Assembly (NCBI GenBank): GCA_934045905.1
Contig: OW203765.1
Coordinates: 28,367,997-28,431,996 of the forward strand
Source of the DNA: Leuctra nigra
Lineage: Eukaryota; Arthropoda; Insecta; Plecoptera; Leuctridae
Length of the DNA stretch: 64,000 nucleotides
Direction: 5' to 3'
Shown here: positions 26,501 through 38,500 of the stretch, one piece after another
How positions within the stretch are numbered: the first letter of the stretch is position 1
Layout: each line of letters begins with the position of its first letter
The notes under the pieces: model-generated
The model's database searches: none
Seen by the model: only the letters and a program-made list of their open reading frames with translations
Told to the model about the DNA's origin: nothing
Position numbers and translations under genes: made by a program

Positions 26501-29500
26501 AATTTTGAATCGCAATGTATAGCTATTTTGGGAACTTATAAATTACAAAATATCAAAAAATTATACTAAGAGGTTAAAGAAATTTTTGTGAATTTTAACT
26601 CAATTCTAAACAATTTGGAACGTTTTTGACATGATCTATCTATTTTTAAGTTTTTTTCCACATATTATTTTAAATGAGCTTATTTTCTTAGATGAAATCC
26701 TGATTTCGGGGGGGGGGGGGGCATGGCCCCCTCGGCCCACCCCTGAATACGCCCTTGAGGCTACCCAAGGACGGGTTTAAAATGATTATGGTACAAATAA
26801 TTCAATGGATTCAATGGATTCATGTTCGTTAATTTACATCCATCATAAATTATACACAGACAAAATGTATCTCAGCGATATTTAAATTTCCTATGCTTCT
26901 TTGCTGATAATAAATACTATTTTCGATCCAGCATGCAGGAGCATGAAAGAAAACACAGAAGATGATTCTCTAACAGTTATGCTGTTTTTATGATTCATCA
27001 AATCCTTTCAATAAGTACTGAAAATGGGTCAATTCAATATTATTTCATAAATATTTTAGTATCCATCCACCCACCGAACCATCAACCTGCAGTTTTTGCA
27101 ACCATCCACCCACCTAGACCTACTCAACCCCTAAAATGTATTAATTGCATTAGCACAAATGTACATGTTCACTGCATACATTTATTGATAAAAATCTGTA
27201 TTTCCCTTTCCTTTATTGATATTTACCTACATTCTACATTGTTACTGCTTGCTGTGCAGCAATACGACGTATACACCCTCATCACCATGTTTGTGTGAAT
27301 ACATTATGTTGTATTAGTGGATAATCAGTGTTCGAATTGGGAATTGTGTTATGGGGGGATGGTGTATCGTGGGTAAAACGATACAGTCAGTTAAGGGGGG
27401 GGGGGGGGGGGGGCTGGACCCCAAGTTTTCACCGCTGGGCGTCTTTTGGATTTTGGGATTTTGGAGGCTGCAAGAGAATGTAATTGCAAGGCGGAAATGG
27501 TAAAAGTAAATAATTACCAATTGTTCCATGCCAATTTGTTACAAGTTCAAAGTTCAATATAGTTAATAATTATTTATTGTATTGTAGTTTTAACAATGAA
27601 TTATAAATTGTCATATTTGTTAATTGTAAGCTGCCATATGATCATTGAATATGAATTCTGGCGCCAACACACGTAGAAGTCAATTATGTTTAATGGGGGG
27701 ATGGTTTTGTCCCTAAATTCGTTATGGGGGGATGCCATCCCCCCGCATCCCCCCCCAATTCGAACACTGTGGATAATGTAATACTGTTACATTATAAAAT
27801 GTGTCGCAAAATGTGCATAATGTGTACCCCCAAAAAATGACTGTGCTTGAGCACCAAATTTAGATAGGTCGGCACGCCACTGAAGCCAACCGAACGCGTC
27901 GGGGAAATATTGCGGTCCATTTTATATGGCTTTTAATACCAGTGTTTTTATCCTAGATTAATGTACATTTTAGTATTGAGATTTGTCACATATCAAACCA
28001 AAAAGCAACAATTAGTGTGACGAAATATTATATTTTTAATGTAATACTATTTAAGAGGCGAGGGGAAGCAAACGGAAAACGCACTGTTCATCAAAGTGAT
28101 TTTCTTAAATTTTGTCTGCCCACTTAATAATTTTAAAAAATCAGATAGAAACGACCCATTACAGGCTAATACACTAAATCAACTAAATATTGCCACACAC
28201 TAGAGTACTTTATGACCGCTGGTACGACCTCAAATTGTTAAATACGATTATCGTATTTAACACTTTGAGGTCGTACCAGAGGTCATATTGAACTCCAGTG
28301 TGCGGCATTATTTAGTCTATTAGGCTGTTATGGGTCGTTACTATCTGATTTTTAAAACTATTTAGTGGGTCGGCAAAATTTAAAAAAAACGCTCTGACGA
28401 ACCGTGCGATTCCCGTTTTAAGTTTGTCGTGAAAGTTCAAGGCAGCGTTGATTAAGATTTGTCTATTCTTTAATCATTTATTTATTGTTTGGTTATTAAT
28501 CCCATTCGTATTTTTGCCAGTATTGTTGGTTTGATATATTTTCTTTCTGGATTTTCACGTTTCTAATTAGCTAATAAATTATTTGAATTGTCTCACGATT
28601 CTTCTTCCCGCCTCCAGCTGGGGTTGAGTGACGTCATCACACGTGTCGGCGCCACGTGGTCCATCTGCGTGCCCGCCACGTGTCGCCCACGTGACCTCCA
28701 GCCCCTCCTGCAGGACGTGCTCAAGGATGTGTTCCGCGACGCAGACGTCCGAGTGCGCGACATCGTCTGCAACCGTCGCGGCGCTCTCGACGACCCGGCG
28801 TCGACGCTCACCGACGCCGACTGGTGCGCGATGTGAGAAGCGTCTACTTTGTTCCATTAGTCGAGAGAATAATGCCTTACTAATAAGCCCTTACATTTGT
28901 CATGTATCTAATTGCCTTGCCCGAATACCACTGTTGGAGGGTTAAATTCTTGTACGTTTTTAGTCTCGGCCATTGCATATCACGTGACTTTATTTCTCTA
29001 CATCCGATCAAAAGAAATAGTTACCTATGAGTACATACCTTACATCGTTCATGTTGAGTAATCCAAGGTGATTTATTAAGGAAATTCACTGCATACTGGA
29101 GCTTATCAATATCTTCAGTCAATATTATTTAATTTTGCAGTGATTTAATAATAAAAACAACACAAATCTCGTGTATACGTACGCGTGTGAAGACTGTCAA
29201 AACCAAGTGCTGTTCGTTTAAACATTACATTCATAATAGTGGATATAATTAATATCTCAACATTTCGTTGAAAAGAGGAAGAAAGAGCGCATGTTATACA
29301 TTAGACATTGCGTCAGGGTTGTGATGCATATGACAGTGCCTTTTTATTAGAGTAATGTTTGCTGTTCTTGGCAACGCGTAGAATTTCCTTAAACTTCAGG
29401 TCTTGATTTGAGAATATTTAGGTGCAAGGAAGTAAAATCATCTAATATGTTATTTTCGCAGTTCTTTTCTGCGTAGATTAGTTCCAACAGATGTGTCCTA

Positions 29501-32500
29501 ACTTATCTGATGAGGGAGAAGTCTTTGCTAAACTGAACCCTTCCAAGTGAAAATGTGTAGCTTTTTGGTTGAATAGTCACGTGATATACAGCCCCCTTAA
29601 GTAAGGTATCGTATCTTAAAATGTGTTTACTCTACAAATAACAACGGTTGCTACTCTCTTTAATTTTAATATACGATAATAGAGTGAAAATTCGTACAGG
29701 AATCACCCCCCTGGTTAATTGTATGAATATTTATCTTTTCAGATTCATCATAATGGTACTCGTGTTAGCTGTCATTTTGGGTACTTTTCAGGACCTTTGC
29801 CAACCGAATGAAGGTATGCATTGTAATTTATTTATTATACACCTTTCGTATGCACACTTAAATTCGAAAAAAGAAAAATGCTATTTGAGAGAAACGGAAT
29901 GGATGGAAAAGATTTGTCGGCACCATCGGAAATAGAGTCTGCTAACTCGTCATCTACCTCTAGTAGGTGGGCTCTGATTTCATTGATAATTACAAGGATT
30001 GATTGTCAAGTAACCTGACCAGCAGCCAATTCGTTTCTTCCCAATACCACTTTTCTCTCATCGAGTACGTACCACATGATGTCAATTTGTACCACTACTA
30101 GAGATAGTTGGTCTGCGAATCTATCAAAGAGAATGCTTATAACATGTTTGTTACATATTTATGGAAAAGCTAAAGAAAAGCTTGAACTAACTTATTATTA
30201 GAGCTAGGATGTTAAGGACATATCCATTTTTCAGTTTTGTTCAGACAAATCTAAAACTGATATATAAATATGTTACGTGTGTTCCTGATTTCAAAAATAT
30301 ATGTTTCATTTTGCCTGAAAATGCCTTTTTCACAAGTTTTGATAAATTCAGTCCTTTTCTTGCTATTTTAAGGTCTTTTTGTAATTTTTTCAATTATTGT
30401 GGAAAATAACATGAAATGTTTGTTGCAAGTTACAACAATTTTATGAATTTTGGTCTAGACCACAATTCATAAAATTTCCATCCACCATTTGGATGGCCAT
30501 CAACAATTGAAACTTGATACAGTAACACATTCATACAATAATTTAAGTTATTTTAATATATTTCTCCAAGTCTAACTCCTTAACCAATAAATCGAATAAT
30601 ATGTTGACAAAAATTACAGACCGTAAAATTTCATAGGTCCTAAACATACTAGCCCTACTCATTAGGTATATACGATTATTATGATTATTTTCTGTTGGCG
30701 AAATGATGCATGTTGCGCAGGCCCCCCGAGCAGCCGTCTGCTGACCGCATTCTCTGCGCGCAGCACTATAGGCAGTCTGCTGCGCGCGCAGCACGCCGCT
30801 GACGCCCTGCCCGCGCTGGACGGGATCCGAGTGCTGCGCATGGCGTACATAACACATGATGTTGTTGCGCAGGCCCCCCGAGCAGCCGTCTGCTGACCGC
30901 ATTCTCTGCGCGCAGCACTATAGGCAGTCTGCTGCGCGCGCAGCACGCCGCTGACGCCCTGCCCGCGCTGGACGGGATCCGAGTGCTGCGCATGGCGTAC
31001 ATTACACATGATGTTGTTGCGCAGGCCCCCCGAGCAGCCGTCTACTGACCGCATTCTCTGCGCGCAGCACTATAGGCAGTCTGCTGCGCGCGCAGCACGC
31101 CGCTGAGGCCCTGCCCGTGCTGGACGGGATCCGAGTGCTGCGCATGGCGTACATAACACATGATGTTGTTGCGCAGGCCCCCCGAGCAGCCGTCTGCTGA
31201 CCGCATTCTCTGCGCGCAGCACTATAGGCAGTCTGCTGCGCGCGCAGCACGCCGCTGACGCCCTGCCCGCGCTGGACGGGATCCGAGTGCTGCGCATGGC
31301 GTACATAACACATGATGTTGTTGCGCAGGCCCCCCGAGCAGCCGTCTGCTGACCGCATTCTCTGCGCGCAGCACTATAGGCAGTCTGCTGCGCGCGCAGC
31401 ACGCCGCTGACGCCCTGCCCGCGCTGGACGGGATCCGAGTGCTGCGCATGGCGTACATAACACATGATGTTGTTGCGCAGGCCCCCCGAGCAGCCGTCTG
31501 CTGACCGCATTGTCTGCGCGCAGCACTATAGGCATCTGCTGCGCGCGCAGCACGCCGCTGACGCCCTGCCCGCGCTGGACGGGATCTGAGTGCTGCGCAT
31601 GGCGTACATAACACATGATGTTGTTGCGCAGACCCCCCGAGCAGCCGTCTGCTGACCGCATTCTCTGCGCGCAGCACTATAGGCAGTCTGCTGCGCGCGC
31701 AGCACGCCGCTGACGCCCTGCCCGCGCTGGACGGGATCCGAGTGCTGCGCATGGCGTACATAACACATGATGTTGTTGCGCAGGCCCCCCGAGCAGCCGC
31801 CTGCTGACAGCATTCTCAGCGCGCAGCACTATAGGCAGTCTGCTGCGCGCGCAGCACGCCGCTGACGCCCTGCCCGCGCTGGACGGGATCCGAGTGCTGC
31901 GCATGGCGTACATAACACATGATGTTGTTGCGCAGGCCCCCCGAGCAGCCGCCTGCTGACCGCATTCTCTGCGCGCAGCACTATTGGCAGTCTGCTGCGC
32001 GCGCAGCACGCCGCTGACGCCCTGCCCGCGCTGGACGGGATCCGAGTGCTGAGCACCCTGTGGGTGATGCTGCTCCACCACTACTTGTTTAACATCTACA
32101 CCCCGCTAGCTGACCTTGAACAACTCAAGTCGGTGAGAAACAACTCTGTAAAGCGTAATGTTTGAAAATTGATCACTGTGCATCCCTATAAAAGGGTAGA
32201 AAGTAAAGGTTGATCATTCCACTCTTTTTATGGCGGCATAATATTTCATGACAAAAAAGCAGGACTTCTTCCCTAATACCCTATTTACACTAAGGATTCG
32301 ATCATAATCCAAAACCTCGATTGCAATCGAAAAAGTGTGTGAACTGAACCCAATCGAACTCGATCATGATCGAACTCTCGATTGAATTGTAAGAACGCAA
32401 TCGAAATCTGAATCATGATCGAACTCAAGGTCAAACAAAAGAAATCATGAATTTTGAAAACGAAAACTTACAAATGCTCTCTAATTGCATGTAACAAGCA

Positions 32501-35500
32501 TTATAAAGTTTAACTTGAATCTTGACTCCATTTTGATTTCGATTGTAATTGATCTGGATCATGATCGAATTATCAGTGTGAACAGGGTGTAAGGGAAGAA
32601 TATACTCACTTTTTGTTTTAATGGTATAGTAATATATTCCTTATGTACACATTTCTACGGAGTACTACCCTCTTTGTCACTGAGGGAAGAGTTTTATTCG
32701 TTTGGTTACCCTTACCTACCCTAAACTACTCTTGACTACCCTTATATCTACCCTAGTCTACAGTTATACAGTGTAAGTACACAATTGGGACACACTGTCA
32801 AGTGACTCTCTGCTTTTTCGATCTTGACCGAATGGCAGAGGCAAGTTTAAATGTCACGTGACAGCTGTAAGCCAATGAAGCTGCTCTTCACTCAGCTATC
32901 TGCTTTTTATTAGTGTGTCCCGTATTTAAAAATCGCCATATTGTTTCGACCTGTAACGCGTCTAGAAACAGAGTTAAATTAGGAAAGACAATAAGCATGT
33001 GAATAACCAAAACCACTCATGTAACGTTCTTTATTCAATTTATAAACTTATGGTCGAATGATTGGGCTTCGACAAGATAGGTATGACGAAATAAAAATAG
33101 AATTTAAGTTTTGTTGCAATATGTCAATATTTATTGATTTTATAGTATTCAGAATAACAGGCAGTAGATACTTATTATTTTGAAATAAGATTTTGACCAG
33201 ACCAAATGCGTATTCACTGGGGAGGGGGGGGGGCCTCTCCGAAATCAGGGCTTCGTCTAAAAAATTACGCACATTTAAAATAATATGTGAAAAAACTCAT
33301 ACAAGTGGCAGATCATGTCCAAAAAGTACCAAAAATGCTTAGAATTGAGTTAAAATTTCAAAGATTTCCGGGAGCTGCGCCCCGGACTTGCTTATGCTCA
33401 TAAGTTCGAACCTACTCTTAAACCTTTTAGAACAATGTTTACACATTTGTAACTTATATTTGTCAAAAATAGCTACACTGCGATTCAAAACTGCGTTGAC
33501 GTTGACCGAAAATTTTCTCCCATGTTTTCCACTGTCATTTTTCAAAATTAATGTCAGCGCCCACTCGGATATTTCATCCTGAATGCGGCCTTGGTCCATG
33601 CGCAGTCAAACACGCTCTCGAAACGAATATAATTCTGAATCTCGAGCCACTTCTTCAACTGCATCATGTCGGTCGAGGAACAGTTCCAATCGTTGTTCTC
33701 CATCCAGATCTCCATATTTTCCTTCTCCGGCAGTTCAGCGTTCTTCGACATTGTTATCAACAGCGGATGGAATTGAAGGAAAGAAGCCAAATTTAAAGAC
33801 GTCAACCGATTCAGGGTTAAATTAATAACACGTAATTTCCGAAAATGAGATAAGAAGTCAGGTTCAATAACCTAAGTTCGTTGTCGTTCAACCAGAGTCT
33901 CTCCAAATTGATCAAATGTTGAAAGTAGTCTTTAGGAAACGAGTGGATATTGCAAGAACTAGACGTGACTAAAGTAAGTGACGGTATGTTAAGGTAGCAC
34001 AACTGATATCTCATATCTTCCAAATAAGCATATTTTTGTCAGAGGTATCAATAATCACTATTTACACGATACTGTGAAATATGAACAACTTCTCGTGTCT
34101 AGATTTTGAGATATTGTAGTTATAAATTCCTATTTTTAACATGTAGTCTTATGGGGGCCATTAAAATCATGACGATTTTCATGCTATTTTTTAGTTTTTA
34201 ATTTTACTGAGGTTCAACGTTTTTTCAAAAAACTGATTTCTAGATAGATAGTTGGACATTCTATTAGGAAAAAAATTGAAAAAAATACCAACGTGTGCTA
34301 TTTTAAAAGTTATTAACCAAAAACTAAATGATTTCCCTATACCTCCTGTGTTACAGTTTTGTTCATTCTCGGAAGGCAATAAATTGAAACCTCGCTATAC
34401 GACAGGGGTTGCAAGTTAAATGACATTTTATGATTCATTTATACTTAAGGGGAATGTGCTGTGAAAATTTGCCAATTTTGAAACTTTTCGTTTTTTTACC
34501 ATTATACGAAGTCTTAGGACGAAGTCTTAGGACAAATACAACAACAAGTTGATTTGAAAACAATGATATACGCAGATGACATCTTTATATGGGACGATGA
34601 TCAAGATAGATTGCAGGAAAGCCTGAATAAATGGAATGATGTAACGTTAGAATATGGAATGAAGATTAGTCAAGACAAAAGTGAAATGATGTACATGACA
34701 AAGAAGAAAAATAAATCAAAGCAAATCTTGTTGCGGGGTGTTCCTTTGAAAATAACTTCAAATTTCAAATATCTAGGAAGCACATTAACTAATGAAGCAA
34801 AATTGAAAACAGAAATTGAAAGAAGGATACAGCTGAGTGAAGGGTTTTATCAATCTGTTAGAAAATTCCTTTGGAAAGAAGAAATTCCCGCTCGATGCAA
34901 AATTTTGATTTTTAAGATGTATTTTGTTCCAATATTGACCTACGCTTCAGTAACCTGGACCCTAAACAATAGGGAAAAGGCAAGATTAGAAGCGGCTGAA
35001 ATGAAGTTCCTGAGAAGCACATTGCAATTGACAAAAATGGACAAACAAAGAAGTAAAGTCATTAGACACACACACACAGTTACACACACACACAGTTAGA
35101 GAGTTTACATAATAAGATTAAGAGAGAGCGATTGAAATGGTATGGGCATATAAAAAGAATGGGGAAAGATAGAATACCAAGAAAAGTGATGGACAGTGTT
35201 GGAGGAAGAAAACGAAGAGTTGGAAGGCCTAGAGGAAGATGGATTGATCAAGTTAAAGATAGCATTAAGAGAAGAGGATTGAAGTGGGAAGAAGTAGAGC
35301 GTGGAAGATGGTGGGAAGATGAAGAGAAGTGGAGAGATGTGCTGATGACGCAAGAGGAAGAGAGCGAGAATGAAGAGAGTGAAGAGCAGGAAGAAGAAGA
35401 AAAGATGCGACAGGACCGGCCAACCGGCATCAATATAATTTAAGGCCTTAGTATAAGTTCTTTTAACCTGATGTAAATTGGATAAAGAAAGAATTAAATA

Positions 35501-38500
35501 AACGATAATTATTATTATTTAGATTAAATTGTTAATTAAATTATGTCAAAATTTGGAATTTTGAAGCCTTTTATTTATGTTGTAAAAATTTTTTTTTTTG
35601 CATGTTTGTAGTATATAGCTTTGAATATAGTTAAAGTTTGAATGCTGTTATCTCCGGAACTATTTTTCTTCACATTGACTGTTGTAATTTCCTACTTCTT
35701 TTTAATGATTCAACTTAGATGGCTGATTTTTTTTGGTGAGTGTAGTTATTTGTGATGAACAAAAATTTGCATTTTTATTGTTTATAAAATGAATACATCT
35801 AATTAAAATAATTAGGTAAAGTGTTAATTACCAATAAAAAGTGTAAAAAAATGTTTTTTATTTTTTATTTATTTTTGCAAACTAAAGTATTACATTAAAG
35901 TAAATTTGGAATGCCAACTTCATTAACCCAATCATTTGTGAACATAAAAATAAAAAAATAAACAATGTAGGTCAAGGAATAAAAATGTAGTAGGGATTTA
36001 TCGTAATACATCTTTTAATAACTAATTAATTAATAAAAAATTGAAAAATTAAAAAATATTTATTTTTTATTTTTTTTTAATTAGTTTTAGGCAACTCTTG
36101 ATATCTTCTCAAAATTTCAATATTGTATTACCTAAATTCATAGAGATAGAAATTTCACAGCATATTCCCCTTAACTTATAGTTGAAATGTAGGAAAACGT
36201 TTTCTGAACTTGTAATTTCAAGATTTTTATTTTTTTGTATATGTATAATGAAGGTACTACCTTAAGTGGGAAGTTTGTAATGTTCTTCAAATCATTATAA
36301 TCAAGACGTAAATCTTGCAAAAGAACGTTATCAAATAATCTGTCATCGAGAGACTCTAATTTTTTGCTGTCTAATTTAAGTTTTCTTAGTTTAGGTAGAT
36401 TCTGGAATGCTCTAAAATCGATACTCTTGATATTATTTCCTGACAAAAAAGGCTTTCCAACTTGTGCAGTCCTTTGAATGGCTCTTCACCTATGTACGAA
36501 ATTCTATTTCTCGCCAAAGAGAGTATCGTTAAGTTGGCGAACTCTGTAAAAGTAGAACCTTCAAAACGTATCTTCCACAAACAGTTCTTCAAGATTTGAC
36601 AATCCAATCACAGACACAGCTTCGATAGAAGTATAATTATTATTTGTAAGATGAAGCTTTTTCAATGTCTGAAATACTGGATCTTCGAAAGTCTTCTTTC
36701 CAAGGACGAGTCGCGGACTTTTTTCGATGGCGCACTTGTCGATTGTGTCGGAGGATGTAAATCGTGATGGCCGTGTAACGGAGGAGAGGTCTTTGATCCC
36801 GGACAAATATGTAGCGCTTTCGGCAATGCTCACGACAACGACGAGGGTTACAAATAGAAGGCAGGAAAGTTGACTCAACTGCAAGTTAGGAAATATTGGG
36901 TTGATGAAAAATAATTACGTTACAAATAACATACAAATGACATAAATTACATTACATTGTATAACATTTTTGTGAGGTGCAGGTGCAAGCGCTGGCGATT
37001 TTATCGCTTTTTGTAGGAGCTTTTTTGGATACGATTGGAGACAAAATGAGTTGACGAAGTGATTTGAGATTTTAATCATGATTAGATAAGAGACAAACTT
37101 ATTTTTAATTTTTTGCTTTGTTAATAAGTAATAATTAGTTGATATTTGGTGAAAATGATCTGGTTTCTTGTCTCGCTGGGTGCCGTATGAAATTTAATTT
37201 AAAAAATGTGCCAAGTGATAACCCTAAGTTTGTCTTTTATTTAATCGTGATTAAAATTTGAGATCATTTGGTTAACGGGTTTGGTCTCAAATCGTATCGG
37301 AAATTTCACAGTTTTACGCTGTTTTGTTGAATAATCGGTGCTTAATTTACAATGCAAGAAGCAAAAATTAAAAGGTACTACTATATACAATCAGACTGAT
37401 CATGTAACATCCTATCAAAGTTAAACCCACTTACGAAACAATTTTTCTCTCTCAATTGTCTAAAACGGCCGAGCGCTAGTATCACCTTAAAGGTAAACTT
37501 TATAACAATAGTCAGCAATTATGTCAGCAATTTTCATTAAAGTTAGAAACACATTTCGTGATATTGTCTAGCATTTTACTGTAATTTCACATGGTTTAGA
37601 TTTGTCGAGAAAGAAATTGTAAAGTAAGCGATCTTACCTCGGCTAGAGATGCGTGAACTCTGTTCCTATGATGACTGACTGTTATGTTGTTTTGCTACTC
37701 GGAATGTAACCACAGTTCTTGCTCTTGACTTTCAGTCAAAGGTCATCATGATCATAAAAATCATGGATGATAATTTGAATGTGTTTTTATTACAAAGTAA
37801 TTGAGTTAAGATTTCGGAGTATAACTATCAATTAATTTTCTTGAGTATTATTGACAGACAGTTTAGGGACCTAAACACATTTAACAGTAATATGAAATAA
37901 ACGCGCATACCACGACGTGAAGATTCGAGCCCTGGTCTGAGCCTTCTGGTTAACAATTATTTACTTCGGCTGATATTTTAATCAGAAGGTAGACCACAGC
38001 GAAGGTAGACCACAGCGAAGGTAACGCAATGTTTTCGAAAACCGGTCCTGGTGTCATGAAAATTCATAGAACGACCAATTTCTTCATGGTGGTCAGGCTT
38101 TGTAATTCTATTATGTCTCAAATTACTGAAACTGAGCTTTAATAATATCCTGGGTGTGTCGTAAAAAAAATGTAGTACCTACTATTCTAAAAGTATTAAA
38201 ACATTATTAAATATCCCACATCTGCCACCAGTTGTAAAATTTAAGATATTAATTTCACAAATGGCGTCAGAAGTAGGATTTTGATTTTGGTATAATGGAC
38301 CGGTCTTTCAATAGTCAGCTAAACCAGTAGTTAAGTTTTAAACGGTCATTCGAGGATTGTCATTGATTGTTGCCATGGCAATTATGTCCTAATTGACTCT
38401 TTAAAAGTTAACAAGGCATTGTAAAATCAATTACAAAATTAAAAACATGTATTTATTTTATTCAAAATACATACCTATACATTGATTGTATTCATCATCA

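Larger units (their letters stand above)
25157..27882. mobile_element. hAT-type element, 2.7 kb, with 8-bp target duplication
   Basis: Ends CAGTGGCGTGCCGA and its inverse, flanked by AAGCCAAC at 25149-25156 and 27883-27890. The interior has no intact transposase. It contains a degenerate tandem array (25430-26340) and two further hAT-type MITEs (26355-26757, 27326-27769). Confidence 0.85.
24561..27978. mobile_element. Enclosing inverted-repeat element, split by a hAT element
   Basis: About 90 bp at 24561-24655 (ATCTAGGATAAAACAGTG, GCCATATAAAATGGACCG) is repeated inverted at 27892-27978. The right arm was entered by the hAT-type element at 25157-27882. A small MITE (25043-25136, ends GATTCTATAACTCCATTGCG) lies between. 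Confidence 0.65.
33540..36878 (-). pseudogene. Leucine-rich-repeat protein gene, three homopolymer frameshifts
   Basis: Two coding blocks, 36261-36878 and about 33570-34002, flank an intron with a retrotransposon. The upstream block has a signal-like LLFVTLVVVVSIAES and then repeats such as LTILSLARNRISYIGEEPF, LESLFLSGNNIKSI and LKLDSKKLESLDDRLF. The second holds LERLWLNDNELRLLNLTS, NLTLNRLTSLNL and a C-terminal cap NDWNCSSTDMMQLKKWL. Likely a secreted or surface recognition protein, partner unknown. Three single-base shifts occur: an extra T after VEDT (about 36562), a missing T after LESLF (about 36450), and a missing A after LIFG (about 33838). No start codon is seen. Either a decaying gene or sequence errors. 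Confidence 0.7.

Noticed and set aside
26990..27298. 102-codon frame in the hAT-type element
   Set aside because: No domain, low-complexity composition, inside non-autonomous element sequence.
30543..32081. Long overlapping minus-strand frames rich in Ala/Arg
   Set aside because: They arise from a repeated GC-rich unit of a + strand exon. No splice or domain support on that strand.
34554..35443. Single host gene with acidic C-terminus
   Set aside because: The YADD motif and downstream blocks identify a non-LTR retrotransposon reverse transcriptase fragment.
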